From: Aphrocallistes beatrix
Taxonomy: Eukaryota > Porifera > Hexactinellida > Sceptrulophora > Aphrocallistidae
DNA: 64,000 bases
Reading direction: 5' to 3'
NCBI GenBank assembly: GCA_963281255.1
Contig: OY725492.1
Coordinates: forward strand, 2,899,696 to 2,963,695
Every line of letters begins with the position of its first letter. The first letter of the stretch is position 1. Of the stretch, positions 32,059-46,200 are shown piece after piece. Both the position numbers and the translations under genes were made by a program. Under the pieces are notes generated by a model, which was not told the origin of the DNA, ran no database searches, and saw only the letters and a list, made by a program, of their open reading frames with translations.

Positions 32059-34209
32059 TCAAGGCGGTCGGATGTATCGTATCGAGTAAATGCTACAGCA
32101 AGAAAAAGTATATTCGAACGCAACATCTTTAGCCAACATCGAATTCAATGGTTTGGTTATTGAAGCACATGTGTCAATGTATCTCAGGTAATAGTTTACC
32201 AATCCCAGGAATCGCTTATAATTCCTTCTGACTTTCGGGTGACACCCAATTGACAATTGATTCCACTTTCGAAGGTTCTGGTAACATCCCCATAGAAGAA
32301 AAAAGTATGATCTAAATATGTAACGGATGGTTTTCCAATTTCACATTTCTTGCCGCGAAGGTTAAATTACTTTTACGGAGCCGTAAGAACACATCCTTAG
32401 TGCCGTCCTATGCGATTCCATATCTGGCGAAAAATCAGGATATCATCAATGAAATAATCTTTACAATTTTTGAATCCTTTCAAGATCTGATCCATGACTC
32501 TCAAAAAACTTGGTCACTGGTGAGTCCAAACGGAAGCACGTTAAATTCGTAAAGCCCCATTCCGTGTCCTGGGGAAAATGCAGTTTTCTCCTTATCCGAT
32601 TCTAGGATGGGTATTTGCCAATAGCCTGAATTTAGATCTAGCTTTGAAACAAATTCATCTCACTTACCTTATCTTGAACTTGATCCGGAGGGGTAGTGGT
32701 ACTAGTGGATATGCATCTTTTTGAGTAATTTTGTTCAAATTCCTGTAGTCAATACAAAATCGAATAGTACCATCTTTCTTACCATAACAGGAGGAACCAT
32801 CCACGGACTATTTGATACCCTAATAACATCTTTTCTTAGCATGTCCTCAATCTGAGAATTGAGTTCCTGTTGGAAGGATTGGGATACCATTCTAGGTGGT
32901 AATTTTACGGGGTTTGCATTACCAGTTCGTATAGAAAAAGGATCGACATTTGCTAACCCGGGAACAGACGAGAAAAGATGTTGAAATTCCTCGATAATAT
33001 CCGAAAACCCTAGAGCTGTAGCTGGATGCTCAATAGTTGGTAAAGTAATATTATACTTTGGAACAGCTCCCAGACATTCCCATTCTCCATCTTCAAATTC
33101 ATCCACTGACTTCACTGCTGCAATATACTTCAGGGTAATTTTGTGCGTGAATTGGACACGAATGATTCCTGAATTCATGATTCTCTTGAAAATCGAAAGA
33201 ATTTATTGAAACAAAGCTAGGACCCATTACAACTCTTTTCGCGAAGTCAAGATTAATTCGATGACTCACCAGAAAGTCCACTCCTAATATGCAGTCTGTA
33301 ATGAGAGAAGAGACTATCGTAAACTTTTGATTTGCTCGAAATGTTCCCATCGTGATTTCCAATTCAACTTCACCTAAAGACTGCATCTTATTTCCTGAGG
33401 CTGTTAACAATAGCTGCTCTGCAGATGTGGGCCTGGCATCATAACTTTTCTAAATATGTCAATCGACATTAAACTAACAGAAGAACCACTATCCAGCATA
33501 ACTTTGCACTCGATATCTTCGATTTTCGCAGAACGTATAAGGGTTGAGCTGGTTTGCATACCGAAATGAATGGTTTATTCATAATTGTACTGTTGTAGAA
33601 ATTGAGTGAGCCATGTTTATAACCTCTGGGACTTTGTCTCGGCTCTTCCAACAGGTCCCCGGAAGTTTAAAACATGTCCAATTGGTGGTTCTTGACAATA
33701 CTTCATTACGTGTCCTAATTGATCGCAATTATAACAACGAAGCTGTTTTCTAACAGTACGACTAGAGAGGGGCAGGCTTGGGCACAATGACTTCTTCCTC
33801 CACAAACGAAGCATCTCAATTCTCTTGGCTTCCTGCCTTCTGAAAATATCCGACCAACTCTTTGTATCCCTCTCTGTATTGTGCATGCATAATCACTCCT
33901 ATCAGTATTAGCCAATGTCATTTTCTCTGTAATAGCCTTGACCGCTGCGTCTATCGCTTCTTGAGCGAACTCTTTCTCGCACTTGATTTTCTCTTCCTCC
34001 TGTTTAGACTCTTTCCCAATGCTCACGGCAGCTACACCATCTAAATCTTGATTAGAATTCTCGCTGTGCATGCGTATGACCACTTGAGCTCTTTTCAAAG
34101 CATCTTCTGTAGTCTTAACATCTGGGGACACGCGAATATGTTCATAAACGTACCTAGGAAAGCTTCGAATATATTGTTCAAACAGTTGTTCCCTTGCACC
34201 TTCAGCCAT
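32059..34209 (-). pseudogene. Ty3/Gypsy retrotransposon, gag-pol remnant
   Basis: Read on the minus strand. Gag (34209-33715) ends with one CCHC knuckle, CFVCGGRSHCAQAC. A second knuckle, CYNCDQLGHVMKYC, is in another frame (33886-33617). A retropepsin follows with catalytic LDSGSS (about 33503-33484) and ILGVDFL (about 33285). The RT start (33178-32735) has PVKLPPRMVSQSFQQELN and [20 protein letters not shown]-like box occurs near 32450-32420, and FLGLVNYYLRYI (about 32200) follows. Frames change at least four times and stops interrupt. No RNase H, integrase or LTRs recognised. The Tc1-type MITE at 34229 sits just upstream of gag. Confidence 0.82.
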
Positions 34210-34228
34210 TTCTGGAAAAGCTTAACTA

Positions 34229-34703
34229 CACAAACCGGACAAAAGTATTTCAACACTTGATTCTTTCCCATACAAATAATACTAAAATGAGTCTATTCAT
34301 GAAGAGGGTTAATTCTAAACCGTATGGGATGCAGCTAATCGGATTCCAGATTCGAATAATACGCATTCAAATTAGTCAGGTTAATTTTTCTAATTAATCA
34401 TTCATTCCTAACTTTTTATAATTATCAATCAGTGCCACTTTATGCCACATACACCCATTTTGACCACTATACATGATGGCAATGAATTACCTATGGTGGC
34501 TCAGCCTGATAAGATTGTTCATTGAGTTGAGTAATTTATTAGTTATGTTCAACTATGACTAATTCGAATGTGTAGATTTCGATTCTGAAATCAGACTTTA
34601 GTATCTCTTTGAATTTGAACGTATTGCCCTTCATGAAAAAATCCGATTTAGTATTATTTGTATGGAAAAAATCAAGTGTTGAAATACTTTTGTCCGGTTG
34701 GTG
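34229..34703. mobile_element. Tc1-type MITE
   Basis: Ends CAC(A/C)AACCGGACAAAAGTAT, inverted over about 50 bp, TA both sides (34227-34228, 34704-34705). Related in style to the MITEs at 61476-62433. Confidence 0.82.
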
Positions 34704-34705
34704 TA

Positions 34706-35866
34706 TACTATACATATTAGTGTCGAAAAGCAGCTATATATTGACTAGCACCAACATCTCCCGCGGAAGATGTTGGCCATTCGACATCTTCCTTAATATA
34801 TACGCGTACATTCTATGTGAATTTGCACTTATCCCTTCTACTTTTAAAGTATGCTAAAGTGATTACGCAGCAATATGTGATTTTCTTATTTTGATCATAA
34901 CTCGAAAACTATTTAACATATCGGATTGGGTATCTCTACAATATTATGCTGATATCATGATGGTGACGCGTCTTATATCTAGCAAAACATCTAAATCCAT
35001 TTTTTGTTGAAAAGGTGCCCATCTTACGAGTGAGACGAATGTACTAAAGAATAAAACTTATGAGTGATAAAATATTCAGTATGGATGTCTCTACAATATA
35101 ATGTTAACATCATCCTGATGATGTCATGATGACTAAACAAGCATGTAGTGAACTCGTAAAGTGCACCTGTAAGAGCACAAATGTCCGTGGTAGATGATGT
35201 TGATGCCAGATTGCAGGCTAGCAGTGCACTGATATGTGCAGCAGCAAATACGACAATGACTTGGCATTCATTGTTTCGATTGTTTTGTTACTATTTCTAC
35301 TGTAATTCGTGATATCACTGCGAAAAATATGCTAATAGCCGCATTCAGAACAAAATTTCCAGCAATTTGAGGGAGCTCAAGGTCATATTCTGTAAAACTT
35401 ATCCCCCTAGTAGCACCATAACAACATAGGAATGTGACAACATCCCATTCTCAAAACTTGTTTGAACCCTATCTCGCGAAGTGCAAAAGCTAAGGGGTTG
35501 AATTAAATATTGGTTGCGATCTTAGACCAGTATAATGCTGCCATATGCTGCCCAGAGGAAATAGTACAATAACATGACCATGAATCAACGCCAGTATACT
35601 ATGCTTTTCTAGTCGTTTCAATGCTTAGTTGAGTTGTTTTAGTGGCGATAATGGCCCTAATTATTAAGATACGAATACAGGTATAAGCACAGCTTAAAAA
35701 GTATAAATTTATTCAGTTCTATCTTACTTGAACTCACAAAAATATTATTCCTATCTCTCATACTATAAGTAAACAGGTATATAATGAAAGACCAATTAGT
35801 GTACGTTAAACATAGCTAAATAGGTTATCATAATACTTTCTAAGCAAAATTATATGCCTCATTTCA
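34706..35866. other. Unassigned 3' flank of the RNF213-like gene
   Basis: No ORF or repeat ends recognised. It includes the gene's 3' UTR region on the minus strand; I could not place the polyadenylation site with confidence. Confidence 0.4.
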
Positions 35867-37207
35867 TTAGTGAGTTGGAGCTGTTATTTTGTGTTCTTGT
35901 CTTGCTAATACAGCCCAAGCTACGGCACATTGCGACAATTTAATTTCATCAGGAAAATGAGTAGAAAATCCATCTGGCAGCTTCCATTCATTCTCCTCTG
36001 CATAAGCCTCAATATATTCTTTGATTCTAAAAGAATGATTCATGTATTAAAACGCCAGAATTTTTTATTTTGTTTGTCTGAATTGGTATAATTGCAATGA
36101 GAATGATACCATAATTATATGCTTATTTTCACATCTTTATATAATCGACTCGGACAAAAGTATTTGCAGAATGTTAAGGGTTATAATGTTACTGTAAGAT
36201 ATATTCTATATTCGAATGTATTTGGATTATATGTAAGTACTACATGGTACAAGTAGACTTCGTCACCTGTAACAACTACCGTATTACCTCCAATTATAGC
36301 CGGGGTGTTATTTACTTTTATCCCCCCTAAGGGGAGTGATCATTCAAGTTCTAAACCACCCAATTTGTAAATCTAGCTACAGTCTATCTAGGTATTGCAA
36401 AATTCATAAGTAATACTCTTCTTACGTATATAGATAGTTTAACTTTTTAAGAGTTACTATAGCTTTATTAACAGCGTTTTGACGACACCTTACCTTTACC
36501 TCAGTAGGTAGTGCGGAATTTGCTATTAATTATTTTAGGGGAGGCAATTATTCGAGGAAATACGGTACTTTATGCTCAAATTTCAGGACAAAATTTACCT
36601 GAAATCCTTTTCTTCAATGTCCCTGTCTCTCACAAACAGGAGAATGAACTCGTGCAGGTAAACCAACACTTTCTCGACAATAAAGTGATCACAACTGCGT
36701 TCTAGCTGTATTGTTTCCTCTTCACTCACTGCTTCTAAGAACTCCTCTCTCAGAGATGAGAATGGTATCTGACCAGAAGCACCAATAACAAAAATATTTC
36801 AGCAAGTCGAATAAAATAAAACCTAAGGACTAACCTGACCAAGAATCGAGAGCTTACGAGCTTTCTCAACAGAAACAAATCTCAAGAAACTGAGTGTGTG
36901 TTTCAGGCATAGAAAACCCTCTGCCTAGAAAAATATCATTATTTACAAAATTGTCAAAAATAATTACATAAGCGTAATGGACGAGATATGATACCTTCAT
37001 ACTCTGTAGTAGAGACCCAGCCGGATTATGAGTATGAGGGTACTTCAGCACTTCGTGGAGATAAGAGGACATCTGCTGCTCAGGATCACCTCCTGCGGTG
37101 GATAAGAACCCAACAACGACATCTAAAACCCGCAACACATCACTCATAGCCTCTATATTTTCTAACTCCTCCTTGATAACTCTCCATACTGCCTCCTTTA
37201 TCTCAGT
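35867..37207 (-). CDS. RNF213-like exons 14-17: C-terminal domain
   Basis: Exons 37207-36995, 36924-36835, 36768-36599 and 36026-35867. Markers: LDVVVGFLSTAGGDPE with YLHEVLK (14), LKHTLSFLRFVS (15), HEFILLFVRD (16) and FPDEIKLSQCAVAW (17). The stop is TAA at 35869-35867. Introns here are short (70-575 bp), unlike the 5.6-kb intron 13, which is full of transposons. Confidence 0.88.
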
Positions 37208-40200
37208 CTAGTAAAAGTCCACGTTAAGTAGGTCATAAAATGTCACATAAAACGCTACATTTACAGTGCCGGCGGAAGTGGTCAGGCCAGTCAGGCCATG
37301 GCCGGACCACTTATGTTAAGGCATAATACTAAAAGGCCTATGAGCCTGACCACTATAGGGATGGTGAAGCAATGGGCCTGACCACCTTAGAGCTGCTTCA
37401 GCCGACCTTGATTTGGTCTATCATACCTGTATACGCATCTATCTAATTCGGTCAGATGTCATTACTTGCTTCACTTTCTTTACATGTACGTACTATATAC
37501 TATATTGTGAAAGTAATGTCATACAGAAATAGGTTGAAAAGATTTTAAAAGGATTCAAATGTGTAGCGATCCAACAAAATACAGCTGAACCCTAACGCTT
37601 CAGAAGTAGTGCAAAAATAACATCTTTTTCCTTTAATTTCGTACTTTTTCTTGGTTTCATACATACTATACCTTAAAATATTCGACCATTGACGAATATA
37701 TGTATATTTTCACAGCATTTGACAAATTTTGAAAATATACTAGAGACTAGCTTTCAATGGTAAATATGGGGTTTTAGGGGTGTAGATTTCTAATATCATA
37801 TTTTCGAATCAATATGATAAATTATTCATTTATTTTTGTTTAAAGTAGTTACATAAAGTAAACAAACTCTAAAAAATATTTCCCCAAAAAAATATTACCC
37901 CTGAAAACCCCATGTCAACCGTTGGAAGCTAGCCTCCAGCCTATTTTTGGAATTTGTATACTTTATGTAACTATTGTAAACAAAAGTAAACAAATAATTT
38001 ATTATATAGAGGAACAAATATTATATTCGAAATCTATAGCCTAAAAACCCATATTAACTGTTGGAAGCTAGTCCCTAGCATATTTTTCAAAATTCGTCAA
38101 AAGGTGTGAAAATAAGTAGACAGTATAAAGGTGTGAAAATATAGACATGACCTGTTTATTACTACAAGCGCGCTTCGCTTGCTTGCGCTGCGCGGCTGGC
38201 GGACACTTTGTGGGCGCCTGAGGTCGAATACAAGTCATTTCGCATCTAAACCATTTCGTACTTAATTGCAATTTCGTACCTAACACAATTTCGTACTCAT
38301 TACAATTTCGACACAATTTCGTATTTATAAAAACACAATTTAAAACACAATTTCGTATTTCAACTTTGGCGACGCTATCAGGACAAGGAGATCTCCACGT
38401 CCCAGTTACTAAGAGCAGTTAGCCACCTGAACGAACCTATTTCAGAATAGATAGTTTTTTGTTTTAGTTTACAATGAATACTTTTTTGGACCTATTTCAT
38501 AATTGAATACCTTAATCTGAAAGAGTATGGGTACGAAAGAGTATTGGGTACGAAAGTGTATTGGGTACGAAAGTGTATTGGGTACGAAGTTGTCATAATT
38601 AAGGTACGAAAGAGTGTTGGGTACGAAGTGACCGATACCCTTCCATGATGAGTCGACATTTTGGTCTGAGCTCAGAACTTAGTGGAGCCATAGCCAAAAG
38701 ACTCCCACATGCCAAAAATCAGCTTTCTGTGCCTGCCAGTTTCTTTAATCATAGCCTACTGTATATAAGGCCTCACAGTAACTTGCGGATTTGGGACTAG
38801 GGATGCGGAGGAAGACCGTTGAACTAATACATGAGCTGCATTAAATCATTTACAAAGCACAATAGAGCTTAGGAATGTATTATCAGCATATATAAATATG
38901 GTGTCAAAGTACCCATATCCGTTGTTAAAAATTTGATTAGTCACCATATGGTTGCGCAATAGGTTATATTTGTGACAAATTTGGTGATTTTCAGAGGCCG
39001 TTTAGGGGCACTTCCTAAGTGTTTTTATTGTAAAATTTTTCGCATAGAACTGAGATGTGAATGGGTTAATACGAAAAATTTGGAATTTTTTCATGGAATG
39101 TTGGTACATTCCAGTGTGCTATGGAAACGTGTTTTGGTCAGTTGGGGTTATATCTTGAAAACTACCAAAGCTACACATTCAAATGTAATTCCATTTGATA
39201 GTGAGTATACTACTTCCTATTAAGTGATAATATAATTTCGACCTCTAAATTCAATAGTTTATGAGATATTCGACAATGTACCATATTGGTCACATTTGAT
39301 AATTTGTCGAATATCTCATAAACTATTAAATTTAGAGGTCGAAATTATATTATCACTTAATAGGAAGTAGTATACTCGCTATCAAATGGAATTACATTTG
39401 AATGTATAGCTATTGCAGTTTTCAAGATATAACGCCAACTGACCAAAACACGTTCCCATAGCACACTGGAATGTACCAACATTCCATGAAAAAATTCCAA
39501 ATTTTTCGTATTAACCCATTCACATCTCAGTTCTATGCGAAAAATTTTACAATAAAAACACTTAGAAGTGCCCCTAAACGGCCTCTGAAAATCACCAAAT
39601 TTGTCACAAATATAACCTATTGCGCAACCATATGGTGACTAATCAAATTTTTAACAACGGATATGGGTACTTTGACACCATATTTATATATGCTGATAAT
39701 ACATTCCTAAGCTCTATTGTGCTTTGTAAATGATTTAAGGCAGCTCATGTATTAGTTCAACGGTCTTCCTCCGCATCCCTAGTCCCAAATCCGCAAGTTA
39801 CTGTGAGGCCTTATATACAGTAGGCTATGCTTTAATCAATTCGTTACAGATATATATATATATATACACACACACACAAACATTAATCGAGTTTTTATAG
39901 CAAGGATACATATTAATCCTTACGATTAAAACTCGATTAATGTGTATTTATATACAAGCGCGCTTCGCTTGCTTGCGCTGCGCGGCTTGCGAACACAAAG
40001 TGTCCGCCGGAGGCGCCCTTTGGGCGCCTGGGTCACATTGATTAAATATCAGGGAGATAACATCACTAAATACGTCTGTCCTACGGTTATAATCGATATC
40101 GCACGAAAAATAACCAAATTTGTCAATGTTTAAAATTTTTGATGCGCAATGATGACGTCATAACAAAGTGATGAGTCATCATTTTTTGATGATAGTTGCA

Positions 40201-43200
40201 TCATATGTGAGGTATATTAATACACACATTCTATTAAAATCTCAGCCTTCTAGCACTTAAAACGGCTGAGTTATGTTTGAAAAACTGAAATTTCTGATTG
40301 GCGGCGGACACAAAGTGTCCGCCAGCCGCGCAACGCAAGCAAGCGAAGCGCGCTTGTACAGATTAATCGAGTTTTAATAGTAAGGATATATACAGGGTGA
40401 TCCAAAAGTTCTGCGACTATAAATTCTACTTCATTGATTTGACTAAGATAATTTAGTTTAACTTTAAATCTGTTTGCATCTATGGAATCTAACACCCTTC
40501 TAGTTTAGAAATGAACACTATTCATTGCGGAAAATATTTTTTGCACAAATTTTTGAAATATTATATACCCGGAACTCCAAGAATCTGATCTCAAGTTCGA
40601 AAAAAACTTTTTTCTCCTGTTTAAATATATTTATATCTTCCTATAGTCAGTTATTAATTCAAAATACTAATATATGACTTTTTCTTTTGGTTTATTGACC
40701 AGGAATCACCAATAAGAACAACAATTGTTAAAGTATAATCATAGAATGTACCAAGCAATCGAGATTTTTTTCTTTTGATTTTTCTCTTTTTTTCTAAACA
40801 CACAAACATTTATGATCCACCTTAGCAAATATATTAGGAAATACAGGCAATTGGATTGCAAAATAATTGAAAAACCCTTATAATTCTCAAGTAAAACGAA
40901 ATATCGGATGTTAGATCCTCATGTGTAAGTATGATACTTCAGCAAAATTTGTTGCAGAACTTTTGGATCACCCTGTATATCTGTATCCAAGGCTGGATTC
41001 AGTTAACCGGTTAACCGGCTAACCGCCGTCAATCACGGTTAACGGTTAAGAAAATTTTGGATCGGTTAGCAAATCTGCTTTATTTTCTAAATATTTTGAC
41101 TAATTTCATTGTTTTTCGATGAAGATTCATGAATATTACTTCTAAAATTTTGACATTACAATATTATTACAATTTTTCTAACCAAATAGTATATTTCGAG
41201 ACCACTGAAGATTGTAAATTTTTCAATATCAGGTTAAATATTAGTCGACAAATCCATATTTATACTAATTAATATTGACATCGGTTAACCGGTTAACCGC
41301 CCTGGAGGAAACCAAAATAACCGACCCCGAATATCGGTTAACCAACCCCAGCCCTACCGTAACGAATTGATTGAAGAAACTGCCGGACTCAGAAAGCTGA
41401 TTTTTGGCATGTGGGAGTTTTTTTGCTATGGCTCCACTAAGTTATGACCTCAGATCAAAATGTCGACTCATCATCGAATTATGACGTCATTATCACCTTT
41501 TTAGAATTAGAAATTTCAGTTTTTCGACCATAACTCAGCCATTTTAAGTGATAGATGGCTGAAATTTTAATAGAATGTGTATAATAATATATCTCTCATA
41601 TCATGAATGATTACTTATCACTCTGTTATGACGTCATCATTACGCATCAAATTTTTAAAAATCGACAAATTTGGTAATTCTTGCGATATCGATTATTACT
41701 GTAGGACAGACGTCTTTAGAGATGCTATCTCCCTTATAATGAAGTAATGTGAGCCTAGGCGCCTCCGGCGGACACAAAGTGTCCGCCATCCTCGCAGCGC
41801 AAGTAAACGAAGCGTGCTTGTAACATTAAGCTAACGATATAAGTTATTGCTTAGCAAGTATTCATAACATGACAGTTTATTGTAGTGCCATACAATGATT
41901 TCGAGCCGCTGAATAAGACCTAATTCGAAGTAGGGGTAAGACCTAAAACCTTCAATTCGGAATAATGGTGTGAAAATATACACACAAGCTTTTTATTGCT
42001 ACACACTATAAAAAGGCTGTGTATATTTTTACACCATTTGACGAATTTCTTAATTTAAAGTATGCTAGAGACTAGTTTCCAACGGTAAACAAGGTTTTAA
42101 TGGTGTAGATGTCGAATATATATGATAAATTATGTCTTACTTTTGTTTACAATAGTTAGATAAAGTAAAAATTCATTAATATTAACTAATTAAATAGGCT
42201 AGAGAACTTTCAAATTCTTAGCTGGTTTTGTTTTTTAGGCGGGTAGAATTCAAATATCGTATTTTCGATCTGATTTTGTTTTTTTAAAATATTTTCAATA
42301 GATCCATAAAGATTCAAATTTAAAGTGGATTAGTGCCATTCTGTACTGAAAATATTAGATTATCCTAATCTAGCAGTGTTCAACCTTTTTTTCATGGACC
42401 TCTCAATAATCCTAATACTAAAATATAGAAGCTGTGGAACCCTAATATCTTCTGTGTTCTGTGAACCCAAAGTTGGGAACTGCTCCCTTATGCATATACC
42501 ATATGTATACTTATATTCGGTTGAAAACCGAATATCAACTATTCACCAAATAATGATCGCTTAAACCAAACATATCAGTATTCAGTTTCACACTGTAAGT
42601 ATATTAATGAGATCTCAACGGTAAAATGAATTTTTATTTAGGATTCGATTCCAGCACTAATTAAGCAATACGTAATATGAAATTCAACGTATTCAGAAAT
42701 GCGGAGTACAATTTTCACACATCTGGTTAATATCCTGGAACTGCACTATCGGTCAGTCGACCGATACTTCTTGAATGTCATTCCACTTATTTATACCTTG
42801 CACCATTGACTATTTTATATACGCAGTTGTATAGAATGACACATAACACACTAACCTGCTGCACCTTGTGTCGTACCTGCTCGAACACTCCTAGGTTGTA
42901 GGCCTCACGACTGTACTCAAAGCGCAGATGCTCTGCAGCAATGAGAGGCTTGCTCTGAATCAGCTGCTCCATCAGCTGTTTCTCTACTCCCTCAAAATCG
43001 TACCTGATCTGCGTCCCCTGACCAAGAGCTAGTGAGTAGTGAGCGTGAGACAGCAGCAGTGGTTGGATATGCTCCTCGAACTCTATCATGTGACATGCAG
43101 TCACATCTCTTAGAGGAATCTTGTCGCTACGAGATCTGCAAATACAAATGACATGGCTAATATCCCATTAATAATTAGCTGCTTTTCTTTCAAAACCACA

Positions 43201-46200
43201 TACCCCTTTACGATGCTTCTGTATGCATGGACAAATGAATTATGCACTAGCATCAGATAGTCAGTGAGTGTGGTGATTAACAGTCCCTCTCCTCTTGTAG
43301 AGGGGAGCAGGTAGGCCAGTGGGGTAGCACCCGTTATTTTTTGTTCTAGTACTTCATCCAATCGGAGACGGCCCTTTACTTTAACTTCATCTCCTATCAT
43401 AGACCACGCTATATCCAGACTCTCTACCAGCCTACCGTACTCCTCTGCTTCTTCACGGTTTTCTAGGTCGTTTAACAGACTCAATTATGCATTATCCCAA
43501 ACTCAATTATAAAAGCTATCATTACCATTTTTGAGTCTTTTCAAGAAAGCTCCGATAGTAGTGGCAGAAGCTTCACGCCTTTCCAAACGATGCAGAAACT
43601 TATCTCCCACTCTTCGCTGTAGCTGGACAATGTCTGGTAAATACCGAGTTACACATAAACCGCGTTCTTCTTTTAAAAACTTGTCGATTATTGGACACTT
43701 TTGTCTAATCTTCGAATCAGTAGTACTGAAACTCTGTGCAAAATGCTCCAGATTCACAATCGTTCTGTAACGCCACAAGTGAGGTACCTGATTGGCTGTC
43801 CCTGGTTCATCTCTTTCATACACGATCCTACGTTAAGACACGAATGGAATAATACTTTAATTCGGTTCAATAAATAGTAAAATCGCTTTTTGGTTTCTTC
43901 AGTTGTATGTAGGGGTGGTCGCAGGAATTTACCAAGGCCAGGGCGAGGCAGGGCCAAGAAAAAAAATCAAATCCGGGGCCGCAGAATCAAACTCGGGGCA
44001 AATGCCCCGGATGCACCCCCAATTGGGACCGCCCCTGGTTGTGTTCTGACAACAAATATCTATGAATATACTTTTTTCCTTTAAATACATTTCAGTTCTG
44101 AGCAAATAATCACTCAATGGAATTCTACACATCAGGAATGCACTGTAATTCGAAAATGATTAAAAATTAGTCATTGACTCCAAATGGTAATCGTATGCAG
44201 CAGGTATGATACCAAATAAACTAATATATTTGTATTGTTATTAAGCATATACCTAAGCAAAGGATTGTTGGCAATCCGTTTTTCATCCATAATATTTTCT
44301 AATTGCCTCTGTACCTCTGAGTTTAGAGAGTTTAAAGTTGGCTGTATAAATAGTTCATCAAACTTCTTCTCCCATTCATCTCTTCTCTCTCGCTTTGTGA
44401 GTTGAATTGGTACTGGAGCTAGAGAATAAATTTAATTCGATAATTTATCAATTTAGACTGAAATATTTTATTTTATGCCCTACAAGAAGCAAGTATTGAA
44501 AATACACATGTAAAACTCACACTGCTGTCCTTCAGAGTTTATGAGAGATCGAATAATCAGGTGGATAACAAAGGTAGCTTCTTCAAAGTTCTTTCCTGTT
44601 AATCCTGCTAAATCCCTGATATCTCTCTCAAGGTGCTGGTAAAAGAAGTTTGGAAGATCTCTTGGAGTGTCAGGATATACAAGAGAAGCTAACGCGTTGC
44701 TATCTCCAATGTGTTTTGTACAAGAAGACCAAATAAAAGTAGCGTGCATTAAGGAGCGGAGTATAGTGACGGAGGAAGGTGATAGAGATCTAAATAAAGT
44801 TCAATTATAGTTACGTATACAAATATATTATTATAAACAAGACAAGTTGATGAATGCACAACATGGTAAACTTCGTCCGATAAGTGACATTAGAGGACTA
44901 TGAAGGAATACAAGAAGTTCTTTCCTTATTATTTTAGTACGATCATGTTTACGAGCTCGAAAAGTGTAATATTTCAAAATTTATCGATTTAAGCATATGA
45001 ATATTTATGAAGCTAGGATTCAATATCTCAATTATTAAATTCGATTAATCTACGTACGTAATAGACAAGACATGTCTCAAAATCTGATAGTAGTACTTTC
45101 CGTTTTCTTCAAAAATTTCTCAGAAATACCAAAATATTAACGAACTTGATAGCCCTTGGCTTAGGCGGACTGACTGAAGAAACTGCCAGTTGCAGAAAGT
45201 TAATTTTGATATCATAAATGATATCAGCACTATATTCGACAGATCAGACAGAAAACCATCTGATTATTATTTACTACAAGCGCGCTTCGCTTGCTTGCGC
45301 TGCGCGGCTGGCGGACACTTCGTGTCCGCAGGAGGCTCCCTTCGGTCGCCTGGAGGTGAGACTGGTTAATTATAAGGGAGATATCATCTCTAAATATGTC
45401 CATCTTAGTTTTAAAATCGATATCCTCGAAAAATCACCAAATTTGTCAATTTTTAAAATTTTGATGAGTAATGATGACGTCATAACAAAGTGATCAGTCA
45501 TCATTTTTTGATGCTAGTTGCATCATATGTGAGACGTGTTAGTATACAGATTCTATTAAAATTTCAACCTTCTATCTCCTATAATGGCTGAGTTATGCCC
45601 GAATAACTGTGTTGCTTAACTTTTAAAAATGTGACAATGACGTCATAATTCCATGATGAGTCGACATTTTTCTCTGAGCTCAGAACTTACTGGAGCCATA
45701 GCCAAAAGACTCCCACATGCCAAAAATTAGCTTTCTACGCCCGGCAGTTTCTTCAATCAATTCGTTACAGATATATACACAAACAAACAATAATCGAGTT
45801 TTAATAGTAAGGATATAGTGCAGCTAGCGAAATCAATAAGCAGAATTGATTCTTTTTCCTTCTCTTCAGTCACATATTTCTGGAGATTAGAATTTTTAAT
45901 CTCCTGAAAGAAGGACAATTCTGCGAACCTTAGAAATGACACCTTATACCCATGTCCTAAGTAATGAGAGTGGAATGCTATCGTCTATTTCTCCATTTAA
46001 CTCAGTCATAGTGCACCATCATGAAGATCAGAATCACAAGAATATTCATTCTCATAATGTGATGGCACGACATAAGTTTTAAAGGTCCATAAGTCTGCGA
46101 TGGGAGTCGGAATGGACTGAGATTTTAATAAGGGCTTAGATATAGTTAATAAACATCTTTAATAATTAACCTTCGTTGGCACAGGAATTTGTTGCGTCAT

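Larger units (their letters stand above)
38165..39906 (-). mobile_element. Helitron A copy carrying two foldback insertions (intron 13)
   Basis: CAAG (inverted 3' end) at 38165-38168, preceded by A, and an inverted 5' end ending GGA at 39906, followed by T. The body is opened by a TTTCGTAC-repeat element (38228-38635) and a ~1.1-kb hairpin (38750-39829). Confidence 0.78.

Noticed and set aside
43463..43479. Upstream AG at 43480 as acceptor of RNF213-like exon 12
   Set aside because: It would put TAA in frame after two codons when joined to exon 11; the AG before 43462 keeps the frame.
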